The notes beneath the pieces are model-generated. The model made no database searches. It was not told where the DNA came from and worked only from the letters and a program-made list of their open reading frames with translations. 64,000 nucleotides of DNA from a virus: the IMG/VR virus record IMGVR_UViG_3300036826_000588, positions 1 to 64,000 of that record; one strand, 5' to 3'. Below are positions 24,151-31,550 of this stretch, in pieces (position 1 is the stretch's first letter; each line of letters starts with the position of its first letter). Both the position numbers and the translations under genes were made by a program.

Positions 24151-24468
24151 ATGAACTGCGACGCCTCTCCCGCTCCGAAGCGCCAGCGCCCGGGCGGCGA
24201 TCACCGCGGTAGCGCCGCCAGCCGGCGGGCCCGCAAGCACTGGATGCTGAACCAGGAGCGGTGGAACGGAGACGGCGTCGAGTGCGACTGCGCGCTGGGG
24301 ATCGTGTCGGAGTGCGCGGGCCGGGTGACCTTCCTCACCGTTGAGGCGGACCGGATCGTGCCTGGCGGTTCGTACGGCCGGCACAACGTCCAGCCCGCTT
24401 GCCGCGCGTGCAACGCCGCGCGGAGCGACAAGCCGATGAGCGTGTTCGCGGCCGCGGCGGCCGCATAG
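24151..24468 (+). CDS. HNH-like nuclease, leaderless
   Basis: A 105-residue protein starting MNC. EADRIVPGGSYGRHNVQPACRACN is read as D-R-I-V-P then N-V-Q then CxxCN, the common phage HNH ending, with CDC earlier for the first zinc ligands. The first His of the usual DH pair is Arg, so activity is uncertain. Confidence 0.6.
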   Translation: MNCDASPAPKRQRPGGDHRGSAASRRARKHWMLNQERWNGDGVECDCALGIVSECAGRVTFLTVEADRIVPGGSYGRHNVQPACRACNAARSDKPMSVFAAAAAA

Positions 24469-24479
24469 GAGTGGAGCCG

Positions 24480-24599
24480 ATGTGCGAGTACAAAACGGAC
24501 CTAATGTGCGGAGAGGAGTGCGAGTGCGAGCTCTGCCCGTGCGGCGAGTACACCGGAGACGGGCGAATGTGCGAGACGTGCGCGCTCGGGATCGGGTAG
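24480..24599 (+). CDS. 39-residue Cys-rich protein
   Basis: ATG 24480 behind GGAG. It contains nine cysteines in MCE, CGEECECELCPCG and CETCA contexts, enough for two zinc ions. Too short for family recognition. Confidence 0.5.
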   Translation: MCEYKTDLMCGEECECELCPCGEYTGDGRMCETCALGIG

Positions 24600-25087
24600 C
24601 GGAGGAGCTGGAGGAGCGCTACCGGGCGCTCCTCCAGCGCTGGCCGGCGGTGGAGGTGGCCGTCGACTGGTGGATTCGCAACTGGAACGCGCCTGTGGTC
24701 GTGGAGCCCACCTACACCCGGGCGGACGACGAGGCCGACGACCTACCGCTCCAGCCGTGGGTGCACGAGCTGGCAGTGCTGCCCCACCTCCAGGGAGGCG
24801 CCTTCGCGGTGGAGGACGGCATGCTGGTGGTGCGCCTGTCGGGGACGCGAGAGACCGCCGAAGGCGCTGAGGAGCGCTGGCGACGCCGTTTCGAGGTGAA
24901 GCTGATCGAGGCCGAGCTGGACTGGGAGCCGCCGTGGTTGGCCGCCCTCCGCCGTGGGCGCCCGGTCCAGGCGGTCCTGGTCGGCGACGACCGGGCGACG
25001 TGCGTGGCGGTCCAGCGGTTCCGGGCGCAGTTCGACGATGCCCAGTCACGCGCGCTGTGGCCGCGCGGCATGCCGGGCGACGATTGA
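24569..25087 (+). CDS. hypothetical protein
   Basis: About 172 residues if read from GTG 24569 (GTG 24578 also possible). Overlaps the Cys-rich ORF. Trp-rich, acidic alpha/beta protein with no family recognised. The start is uncertain because there is no ribosome site. Confidence 0.5.
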   Translation: MRDVRARDRVAEELEERYRALLQRWPAVEVAVDWWIRNWNAPVVVEPTYTRADDEADDLPLQPWVHELAVLPHLQGGAFAVEDGMLVVRLSGTRETAEGAEERWRRRFEVKLIEAELDWEPPWLAALRRGRPVQAVLVGDDRATCVAVQRFRAQFDDAQSRALWPRGMPGDD

Positions 25088-25099
25088 CGTTGTAGGCGC

Positions 25100-25128
25100 T
25101 TGCGTTATCCGGCGCGAGCGCCTACAAT
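25100..25128 (+). promoter_or_regulatory. leaderless promoter (array type)
   Basis: TTGCGT, 17-nt spacer, TACAAT (25123-25128), 6 nt to ATG-AAC. It follows the previous stop after only 13 nt, with no hairpin. Confidence 0.8.
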
Positions 25129-25134
25129 TCGAGT

Positions 25135-25308
25135 ATGAACTGCCGACACGAGACGGGGCCGCGGTGTAGCGTATGCGGCGAACGGACGGCCGAGGACGAC
25201 CTGGCCGAGATGTACGACCCGCGCACGGCGCCTGGTCCGGACGGAGTGCACCCGGCCGTGATCTGCCACCCCGACTGCGGGCTGGCGCGCGGGCTGGAGG
25301 TGGCGTAG
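25135..25308 (+). CDS. small zinc-knuckle protein, leaderless
   Basis: A 57-residue protein starting MNC with CRHE, CSVCGE and CHPDC, a compact treble-clef-like Cys/His set. The next gene begins at the base after its stop. Confidence 0.6.
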   Translation: MNCRHETGPRCSVCGERTAEDDLAEMYDPRTAPGPDGVHPAVICHPDCGLARGLEVA

Positions 25309-25527
25309 GTGGGCGCTGCCGAGCAGTTGGCCCGGGTGGTGGAGCAGGCGGTCTACGAGATCGCCTGCGGCCCGGCCGGCGAGGAGCTGGAGTGCGTCGA
25401 CGCGCCGCGCCGCGAAGGCCAGGACGCGAACGGGAACGACCGCTGGACGATGGCGTTCCACGTCGGTGGCGGCCGGGAAGTGCGGATCCGCCTGGAGGAG
25501 TCCGGACCGCCGTTCCGGGTGGAGTAG
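25309..25527 (+). CDS. hypothetical protein
   Basis: A 72-residue acidic alpha/beta protein read from a GTG directly after the TAG of the previous gene, so translation is likely coupled. Function unknown. Confidence 0.55.
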   Translation: MGAAEQLARVVEQAVYEIACGPAGEELECVDAPRREGQDANGNDRWTMAFHVGGGREVRIRLEESGPPFRVE

Positions 25528-25534
25528 GCCAGCA

Positions 25535-25562
25535 CGCCAGGGTGAGCAATCTCACCCTGGCG
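25535..25562 (+). terminator. hairpin abutting the next -35 box
   Basis: A 12-bp perfect stem CGCCAGGGTGAG/CTCACCCTGGCG with loop CAAT. The -35 TTGCGA begins 2 nt later. Confidence 0.85.
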
Positions 25563-25563
25563 C

Positions 25564-25592
25564 TTGCGATTGGCCGCGCATGCGGCTATACT
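25564..25592 (+). promoter_or_regulatory. leaderless promoter (array type)
   Basis: TTGCGA, 17-nt spacer, TATACT (25587-25592), 6 nt to ATG-AAC. Confidence 0.8.
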
Positions 25593-25598
25593 TCGACT

Positions 25599-26231
25599 AT
25601 GAACTGCTTGGACCTGACCTCCCAGACTCCCGCCGAGATCGACCGCCAGTGGGCCGACGCGGAGGCCACGCTGGCCCGGCCGCGCCAGGAGCTGGCCGAG
25701 ACCCGCAAGTCGATCCGCCGTTACGACCGGTTCGGCAAGGTGCCCGAGTACCTGACCAAGCGCGAGGCGCAGCAGGTGGAGCGGCTCCGCGAGGCCAGCA
25801 AGGTGCTGGACCCGTTCAAGGCCGAGTGGGAGCGGCGCGGCGGCTGGACGCGGTACGAGCTGTGCCTGGGCGGCCACGTGCACCGGCACTCGCCGCGGTG
25901 CAGCAGCCTCCACCCGACCAGCGCCACCGTCATCCTGGCCGAGCTGACGGACCTCACGGAGCGCCGGGTGGTGGAGCTGAAGGGCTTCGCCGCGTGCACG
26001 ATCTGCTTCCCCTGGGCGCCCACGGTTCCGGCCTTCCAGGCCGGCCAGAAGGCCAGCGAAGAGGCCGAGGCAGCCAAGCAGGCCGGCCGCTGCCCCGGAA
26101 GCGGCAAGTGGTTCCAGAACCCCACCCGCCGGCTGTACCTCCCCTGCCCGGACTGCGGGACGCTGATGAGGCCCACCCCCACCGGAGCGGTTCGGGCGCA
26201 CAACAAGCCGAAGGCGAAGGCGGCGAAGTAG
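25599..26231 (+). CDS. coiled-coil/zinc-ribbon protein, leaderless
   Basis: A 210-residue protein starting MNC. Residues 10-75 are a charged helical (likely coiled-coil) segment, the middle has CLGGHVHRH and CTICF, and the C-terminus has CPGSGK and CPDCG followed by a Lys-rich tail. Possible nucleic-acid-binding adaptor; function unknown. Confidence 0.65.
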   Translation: MNCLDLTSQTPAEIDRQWADAEATLARPRQELAETRKSIRRYDRFGKVPEYLTKREAQQVERLREASKVLDPFKAEWERRGGWTRYELCLGGHVHRHSPRCSSLHPTSATVILAELTDLTERRVVELKGFAACTICFPWAPTVPAFQAGQKASEEAEAAKQAGRCPGSGKWFQNPTRRLYLPCPDCGTLMRPTPTGAVRAHNKPKAKAAK

Positions 26232-26244
26232 CCGCCCCCGCCCG

Positions 26245-26276
26245 GCGCCCCGGTTGCCAAAAGGCGGCCGGGGCGC
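26245..26276 (+). terminator. hairpin abutting the next -35 box
   Basis: A 14-bp stem (GCGCCCCGG/CCGGGGCGC extended inward by GCC/GGC and two G-U pairs) with loop AAAA. The next -35 starts at 26277. Confidence 0.8.
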
Positions 26277-26305
26277 TTGCGTTTTCAGGGACCAGCGGCT
26301 ACAAT
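26277..26305 (+). promoter_or_regulatory. leaderless promoter (array type)
   Basis: TTGCGT, 17-nt spacer, TACAAT (26300-26305), 6 nt to ATG-AAC. Last plus-strand member of the array. Confidence 0.8.
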
Positions 26306-26311
26306 TCGAAT

Positions 26312-26578
26312 ATGAACGCTGCCGCTATGAAGCCGGTCCGGAAGCACAACTGCGAGGCTGAGACGAACCTCGTGCAGATCAGCGTCGAGTGGGCCGAGGA
26401 CGGGCGCCACGTGCTCATCACGACCTGGGGTTGCCGCAAGTGCCGGCGCACCTGGACGACCGAGTACGACCCGGAGAAGGTCGAGCAGGAGCGCCTGGAG
26501 CGGCTTCGCGCCGACGTGGCCAAGACCGCCGCGCAGATGGCCGAGGAGCGGCGCTTGGAGCTGGAGGGAGTGGTATGA
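26312..26578 (+). CDS. hypothetical protein, leaderless
   Basis: An 88-residue protein with HNC and CRKC, a possible zinc knuckle, followed by a long charged helix. ATGA overlap with the next gene, so this promoter serves at least three genes. Confidence 0.6.
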   Translation: MNAAAMKPVRKHNCEAETNLVQISVEWAEDGRHVLITTWGCRKCRRTWTTEYDPEKVEQERLERLRADVAKTAAQMAEERRLELEGVV

Positions 26579-26799
26579 AGACGTACGAGCGGACGTTCCC
26601 GGCCACCCAGGAGCGCGACTGTTGGGTGGCGGAGCAGCGGCAGGACGGTGGGCTGCTGGCCGGTTCTCGGGCGATGGAGGCGCCGGGCTGCTGCCGGCTT
26701 CGCGGCCGCCGGCAGGCCGGCATCTGCCTCGACACCGTGACCCTGTTCCTGGCGAACGCGGATCCGGTACCGGCGGGCTTCCGGGAAGTGGGCCAGTGA
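26575..26799 (+). CDS. hypothetical protein
   Basis: A 74-residue protein from ATG 26575, with CC and C residues and a hydrophobic strand at the C-terminus. Coupled on both sides. Function unknown. Confidence 0.5.
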   Translation: MKTYERTFPATQERDCWVAEQRQDGGLLAGSRAMEAPGCCRLRGRRQAGICLDTVTLFLANADPVPAGFREVGQ

Positions 26800-27152
26800 C
26801 CGCCTACGCGCCCGAGCTGACCGACTCCGGCTGGGAGGTGGAGCTGATCCCTTCGGACGGCTACCTCCACACCGGCATCCGCAACCTCGGCGCCGCGAAG
26901 CGCTACCTGCGTCGGAAGTTCAATCGCGGCATCCTGGAGCCGCTCCAGCGGCGTCTTGGGGCCCGTTTCTACGTCACGGCGCGGCAGGGTCCGAAATCGG
27001 CCTTCCTACTGGGTCCTTACGCCAGCCACATGATCGCGCTGATGAACGTTTCTCGCGCCGAGTCCCTTCTCCGCGAGCGCTACCCGCTGGAGCTGGTGGC
27101 CGTCGGCACGGCCAGCGCGCCAGAGAGCCGCAAGACCGTCTTCGGCCGGTAG
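26796..27152 (+). CDS. hypothetical protein
   Basis: A 118-residue basic alpha/beta protein from GTG 26796. No family recognised. End of the array transcription unit. Confidence 0.55.
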   Translation: MTAYAPELTDSGWEVELIPSDGYLHTGIRNLGAAKRYLRRKFNRGILEPLQRRLGARFYVTARQGPKSAFLLGPYASHMIALMNVSRAESLLRERYPLELVAVGTASAPESRKTVFGR

Positions 27153-27164
27153 CGGGCCGCCAGG

Positions 27165-27365
27165 GGTGGGCCAGAGCGGCCCATCCCTGGGAAGGGGGCC
27201 AGAGAAGGGGGCCGCCAGAAGGGGCCTTTCCAGAGGCCCACCCAGAGAGGGGGCCTTCTACAGGCGCCTCTACAGAGGGGCGCTCTACAGGTGGGGCCAG
27301 GGAGAGGCGCTCTCTACGGGCCCTGGAGGGCAGAGGCGGCCAGAGAGGGCGCCTGTAGGGTGAGG
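27165..27365 (+). repeat. degenerate CCAGAG/CTACAG purine-rich repeats
   Basis: About ten imperfect copies of a motif close to CCAGAGAGGGGCC or CTACAGAGGGGCGC, spaced 15-25 bp apart. No ORF uses the region convincingly. Spacing is too irregular for CRISPR. It may be a structural or recombination-prone stretch, or a binding array. Confidence 0.6.
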
Positions 27366-27750
27366 GCGAGCAGTACGTGCTGCACAGTCGACGCGCGCCG
27401 TGCTGCGCGCCTCTGCGGGCCGCGCGGGCACGCAAGCGACAGGCCGGCTGGGGCAAGCGCATTTTCAGGCGTTCCCCCCGAGCGGCCGCCCCGCATATAT
27501 ATGGCCAAATCGGCCGTACCCCTCCCCCCATATTTTTGTTCGTCCAATCTGGTCATCCAGGAGAGCCTCCCCGTAGCTCAAAATGCGGGTCCATTTCAGC
27601 CAAATGAGACCAGCAAAATTTGGCGGGAAATTTTCAGGCAAAACCCCTTCCTGGAACACCGTTGCTGCGGTGGAACGCGTGCCGAGCGGAGTATCGAAGG
27701 GCCAGAGAGGCCGGCCTGGACAGGTGCCGTGGAGGCGCGACAGAGCGATC
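27366..27750. other. non-coding stretch with an AT-rich island
   Basis: No gene seen. Around 27490-27640 the GC-rich background gives way to AT-rich sequence (CATATATATGG, CCATATTTTTG, AAAATTTGGCGG, GAAATTTTCAGG) with repeated CCAAAT. AAATTTGG also occurs near the 18.4-kb operator. Candidates are an origin, a promoter region for the downstream operon, or a packaging-related site. Confidence 0.4.
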
Positions 27751-28431
27751 ATGGCGCGGATCAAGCTGGTGATGCGCCCGAGCGTCCTGAACCAGCCGGT
27801 GCCGATCGTCGCGCAGATGGTGAACGCGTGGTTGGAGGAGCGCGGCCAGGCGCAGGTTGACGAGCGGACGATCCGGCGCGATATCGACCGCGCGTTGGAG
27901 CTCCACCAGGAGCGAATCGTCGGTGGGGCGGAGTGGTACCGCGCGCAGTTCCAGGCCCTCTACGCCGACGTGTGGATGTCGATCGACGCGACGCCGCGCG
28001 GCAAGGATCGGGCCCCGCTGTACGCCGATGCGATCCGGGTCCTGGAGGACATGGCGCGGATCGACGGCGTGTGGAACGCGGCGGCCGCGGGCGAGCTATC
28101 GGCACCGATGGTGGATGGCGACCTGGTGGACGCGCAGAGCCTGTACGAGCAGGGGCAGATCGGCGAGGAGGAGCTGCGCGCCTATCTTCTGGTCCTGCAC
28201 CGCGAGACGGGCGGCATCGGAGCGCCGCGGCCCGCGGGCGGCGACGGAGAGGTTATCGACGCCGAGGCCACCGAGGTGCCGGTGCACTCGCGGCCGCGAC
28301 CGAGCGCACTGCCGGCGGCGCGAAACGGGCACGGACCGAAGGCCAGTGCGATCCCCGGTGTGGGCCCGATGGGCGACGAGCTGCAACTCGACCTGGACGT
28401 GATCGAGTGGGCTCCGGACGACGACGAGTGA
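27751..28431 (+). CDS. HTH protein, possible terminase small subunit
   Basis: A 226-residue protein. The N-terminal 60 residues (AQMVNAWLEERG...ERTIRRDIDRALEL) suggest a winged or helix-turn-helix DNA-binding domain, the middle is helical, and the C-terminus is acidic and disordered. The position ahead of the terminase ATPase gene and this layout fit a small terminase subunit, but no family match can be claimed. Confidence 0.5.
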   Translation: MARIKLVMRPSVLNQPVPIVAQMVNAWLEERGQAQVDERTIRRDIDRALELHQERIVGGAEWYRAQFQALYADVWMSIDATPRGKDRAPLYADAIRVLEDMARIDGVWNAAAAGELSAPMVDGDLVDAQSLYEQGQIGEEELRAYLLVLHRETGGIGAPRPAGGDGEVIDAEATEVPVHSRPRPSALPAARNGHGPKASAIPGVGPMGDELQLDLDVIEWAPDDDE

Positions 28432-28450
28432 ACTGGATTGGAGAGAAGGC

Positions 28451-28675
28451 ATGGCGAACGTAGACCCCGGTGGGCCGGGAACGTTGATGCACGGCGACTT
28501 GGTAGCGACACGCTTCGGGCTGCTGTGGGTGGACAGGACCCTGGAGGCTCCTGACGGCCAGGTGGTGGGCTACGTCGGCCTGGAGCTGCCCGGCATCGTG
28601 CGCGAGATCCACGAGGTGCAGTTCGAGACGGCCGACGTGGCGTGCCTCTACCGGCCCACCTGGAGGCGCCAGTGA
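28451..28675 (+). CDS. hypothetical protein
   Basis: A 74-residue beta-rich protein starting at ATG 28451. No family recognised. It begins a run of coupled small genes that ends at 31213. Confidence 0.5.
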   Translation: MANVDPGGPGTLMHGDLVATRFGLLWVDRTLEAPDGQVVGYVGLELPGIVREIHEVQFETADVACLYRPTWRRQ

Positions 28676-28995
28676 TCGACCCGATCATGCAGCGCCGTTG
28701 CGAGGTCTTCATGGCGGCCGCCGGGCCGGCGTGCCCGAATCGGGCCACGCACGAGGCGCTCGGCACCGCGTACTGCTGCGACCACTTCAACCACGACTGG
28801 CCCGAACAGCGGCTCATCAACGGTCGCGAGTGCGAGTTCGAGCGGGTCGAGGTGCCGGTCATGGCGCCAGAGCCGCGGTGGCGCTGGCAACGGAAGCCCG
28901 AGGAGCCGGCCCGGGCGGGCCAGGCGGATAGCGAACGTATGTTCGTCTCGGCCCGTGAACAGCGCGACACAGCGCTCGGAGCTGAGCCGTCATGA
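28672..28995 (+). CDS. Cys/His-containing hypothetical protein
   Basis: A 107-residue protein from GTG 28672 (GTGA overlap) with CE, CPN and CCDHF, a probable single zinc site, and a disordered acidic C-terminus. Function unknown. Confidence 0.5.
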   Translation: MIDPIMQRRCEVFMAAAGPACPNRATHEALGTAYCCDHFNHDWPEQRLINGRECEFERVEVPVMAPEPRWRWQRKPEEPARAGQADSERMFVSAREQRDTALGAEPS

Positions 28996-29165
28996 CGCCG
29001 GAGCTGCAAGAGGTGTGTGACCGCTTCGAGCGACTGGGCTGGGCGTTCGTGTGGGCGCTCTCGGAGCACTGGCGGAGCGGCTCCAACTCGCTCTACCGCC
29101 TCCGCGACTTGGCGCGTGCGCAGGTGCTGGCGCCGCCGACCGAGGCCGAGGAGTCGGAGGGTTGA
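28992..29165 (+). CDS. hypothetical protein
   Basis: A 57-residue helical protein with four tryptophans, from ATG 28992 inside the previous stop. Function unknown. Confidence 0.45.
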   Translation: MTPELQEVCDRFERLGWAFVWALSEHWRSGSNSLYRLRDLARAQVLAPPTEAEESEG

Positions 29166-29326
29166 GCGGCTTCCTGCGTGGTGTCTGCGCCCGAGTGGCG
29201 CACGAGGTGCAGTACACGATCTGCATGGCTTTCGACCACAACCCGGCGTCTCCAGCGTCAGTGGTGTCGAAATGCAAGCGATGCGGCGAGCGAGTCGCTC
29301 GACAGCCCGGGGGCAGATGGTGGTGA
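29162..29326 (+). CDS. hypothetical protein with CxxC
   Basis: A 54-residue protein from TTG 29162, which overlaps the previous TGA. CKRCGE near the C-terminus. Function unknown. Confidence 0.4.
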   Translation: MSGFLRGVCARVAHEVQYTICMAFDHNPASPASVVSKCKRCGERVARQPGGRWW

Positions 29327-29964
29327 AGAACCTGGAGCAGTGGTGCGACCTCCACTGGACCGTGGTGCGTCAGTCGATCGAGACCGGCGTGGAACCCATC
29401 AACGGCCTGATGGCTTCCGCGAAGCTGATGCAGGAGTGGTTCGACCGGAAGGCGGTCGAGCTCGGCGACGAACTGCCTCGCCCGGGCATGCCCGGCGGCG
29501 CCGCCGCGATGAACGCCATGATCGCCGAGGACTCCCCGATCTGCTGCTACATCGGAGACGCGGCCATGGGTCGCATCTTCAGGGAGTCGGTGCTGCCGCC
29601 GGAGTACCGCCACCTGCCGGTCCGAGAGGGCCACGCCATGCACGTGCGCGACTCCAACGTCGAGAGCGCCGAAGAGGAGCGGTTCCGGCGCCTCTACGCC
29701 GCTCGATTCCGCATCACCGGTGAGGGTCCCGAATCGACCGTGCACGCACCGTGCCCGATGTGCGCATTCGACAGCTTCATGGTCTACCCGATCGCAGGCG
29801 TGGACCAGATGTTCAACCGCGACGTCACGTGCGCCGGGTGCCGCCGCACGCTGCGCCTGGCGACGGCCGATGACGGCGGGGAGCTCGTGGTGGAGCTGGT
29901 GCAGGTGGACGGACCGGCGCCGCCGCCTTGGATGCCGGCGCCGCCGCGCAGGGTCGGTCGGTGA
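29323..29964 (+). CDS. hypothetical zinc-binding protein
   Basis: A 213-residue protein from GTG 29323. N-terminal helical domain; C-terminal CPMC...CAGC (about 40 residues apart), a split zinc ribbon. No family recognised. Confidence 0.55.
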   Translation: MKNLEQWCDLHWTVVRQSIETGVEPINGLMASAKLMQEWFDRKAVELGDELPRPGMPGGAAAMNAMIAEDSPICCYIGDAAMGRIFRESVLPPEYRHLPVREGHAMHVRDSNVESAEEERFRRLYAARFRITGEGPESTVHAPCPMCAFDSFMVYPIAGVDQMFNRDVTCAGCRRTLRLATADDGGELVVELVQVDGPAPPPWMPAPPRRVGR

Positions 29965-30164
29965 CCGACGAGGCCGAGGCGCGAGCTGCGCGCGAGCTGC
30001 TCATGTCCACGCTGCCCTGGTGGTGGCTGCCTGGCCGCCGGCACCGCTTCATGATGCACGTTGACCGGTTCGCCATCGCGTACGCCCACTGGCGCGAGAC
30101 GGCGCGAGAAGAGGCGAGGCAGCCACCGCCCAACCCACCCATCGAGCACTGGTCGCATCTGTGA
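29961..30164 (+). CDS. hypothetical protein
   Basis: A 67-residue basic, Trp/His-rich helical protein (PWWWLPGRRHRFMMH). A similar PWWWRLRKVTFM segment occurs in the protein at 30842, so the two may be diverged duplicates. GTGA start. Confidence 0.5.
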   Translation: MTDEAEARAARELLMSTLPWWWLPGRRHRFMMHVDRFAIAYAHWRETAREEARQPPPNPPIEHWSHL

Positions 30165-30328
30165 CCGAGTTCGCTGTCTTGGTCGCGATGATCGAGCACC
30201 TGCACCTCACCGCGGAGGATGAGCGGCACGAGTGCATCGGTTGGCAGGAAGGCCAGGCGTGCTGCCTTGATCGCGTGAGAACGAGTCCGGAGTTCGCAGC
30301 CGCGAAGGCGGCGCTGGAGGCATCGTGA
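30161..30328 (+). CDS. hypothetical small protein
   Basis: A 55-residue protein from GTG 30161, overlapping both neighbours by 4 bp. HxxxxxDERHEC and CC residues may bind metal. Function unknown. Confidence 0.45.
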   Translation: MTEFAVLVAMIEHLHLTAEDERHECIGWQEGQACCLDRVRTSPEFAAAKAALEAS

Positions 30329-30588
30329 TCGAGCGAGCCATCATCCACGTGGCCGGGCCAGCGCAGCCCGGGTACCAGGAGTGCCGGCGCTGTGGCTACA
30401 TCTTCCACGACTACCGCGACGGCAACGTGGCCAAGCTGGCCGACGACCCCCACGACCCGATGGAGTCCTGCTGGCCGGAAGGTGAGGAGGTGCTCGTCAT
30501 TGGACATCCGCTCGGCGGCCGCTACATGGCGCGGGTGAGCGGTCTCCGACCGGACCGCGAAACGAGTGACGAGGTGCCCTGTGGCTGA
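30325..30588 (+). CDS. hypothetical protein with CxxC
   Basis: An 87-residue protein from GTG 30325 with CRRCGY, HDP and a final C. Possibly a zinc ribbon. Function unknown. Confidence 0.5.
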   Translation: MIERAIIHVAGPAQPGYQECRRCGYIFHDYRDGNVAKLADDPHDPMESCWPEGEEVLVIGHPLGGRYMARVSGLRPDRETSDEVPCG

Positions 30589-30841
30589 ATCTGAGATGCG
30601 CACCCTGCGGTACGAGCAGCTCGTTCTGCTCGACAACCAGAACCGGCTGTGGTTCGAGGTGGCGGAGTACGAGGCCGGCGTGCGGTATGCGCGGCGCTGC
30701 GTCTTCGACGAGCTGGAGGCCGAGGGCGTGCTGGACCTGAAGCTGTTCCTCGGCCTGGCCGAAGAGAAGGTGGCCGCGCTCCAGGTGCTGGTGGAGGAGG
30801 CCGCCGCGCAGCGGCGCGCAGCGACTGCCGTGGAGGCGTAA
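30581..30841 (+). CDS. hypothetical helical protein
   Basis: An 86-residue protein from GTG 30581 behind a GAGGTG ribosome site; it overlaps the preceding end by 8 nt. Charged, helical C-terminal half. Function unknown. Confidence 0.5.
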   Translation: MAESEMRTLRYEQLVLLDNQNRLWFEVAEYEAGVRYARRCVFDELEAEGVLDLKLFLGLAEEKVAALQVLVEEAAAQRRAATAVEA

Positions 30842-31213
30842 GTGGTCGAAGAGAAGGTGGTCGAGGAGAAGGCCGGCTGGAGCGCGACGCTGAACGACCC
30901 GGTTGGTGTGGCCCTCCGGGCGCGAGAGGAAGTCTGGGCCCGGATGCCGTGGTGGTGGCGGCTGCGCAAGGTGACGTTCATGCAGGCGGTCGAGGTGTAC
31001 GTGCAGAAGGTGCTGCGCGCCTACGCCCATGGCGCGATCGAGGGCTGGCCGCCGGGCCCGGACGGCCAGCCGACCATGGACACCGGACTGCTGCCGCGCT
31101 ACCGAAGGCGCGTCATCCAGCCACGCCTGCGGGTGCCCGACCGACCAGCCGAGGTGGCTCCGCCGCGGCGGCCTGCGCCCGGGACGCCGCCCAGGGCTCC
31201 CGGGCAGCCGTAG
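30842..31213 (+). CDS. hypothetical protein
   Basis: A 123-residue protein starting with GTG directly after the previous stop. PWWWRLRKVTFMQAVEVYV echoes the 29961 protein, and the C-terminus is a Pro/Arg-rich tail. Function unknown. Confidence 0.5.
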   Translation: MVEEKVVEEKAGWSATLNDPVGVALRAREEVWARMPWWWRLRKVTFMQAVEVYVQKVLRAYAHGAIEGWPPGPDGQPTMDTGLLPRYRRRVIQPRLRVPDRPAEVAPPRRPAPGTPPRAPGQP

Positions 31214-31234
31214 TAGGATGACGATGCTTCGTGC

Positions 31235-31330
31235 GGGAACGGTGACAAGAGCCCCCGGGCTCTGCCGGCTGGAAGAGGGCAACCGAACGCACGCATCCGC
31301 AAGGGTGGATCTGGCCGGGTAGCCGTTCCC
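31235..31330 (+). ncRNA. candidate structured RNA upstream of terminase
   Basis: GGGAACGG (31235-31242) pairs perfectly with CCGTTCCC (31323-31330). Inside are AGAGCC/GGCTCT, CCGGC/GCCGG and ATCC/GGAT helices, a multibranch fold. It lies in a 337-nt gene-free gap before the terminase ATPase gene. It could be a cis-regulatory leader, a packaging (pac/cos) structure or a small RNA. No known class is recognised. Confidence 0.45.
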
Positions 31331-31550
31331 CTCCTCGCGCCTCTGGGGGAGGGCCCGGCCGGGCAGTAGTTCGGGGCGCCGCTCCGCGGGCGCTGCGTCG
31401 CGCTCACCTCACCAGCTTCGCCTGCGTCCGTTCCTACTGCCAGGGCCAGGGCCTGAGCGTCTCTCCCTGGACGCATCTTCGCTATACCTTTCCAGACGTC
31501 ACAAGCTCCCTGAATGACGCCGGCCGGGGCAAATTCGCTTCGTCTCGAAG

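Noticed and set aside
27165-27365. CRISPR array
   Set aside because: Repeats are short, degenerate and irregularly spaced, with no leader and no cas genes.
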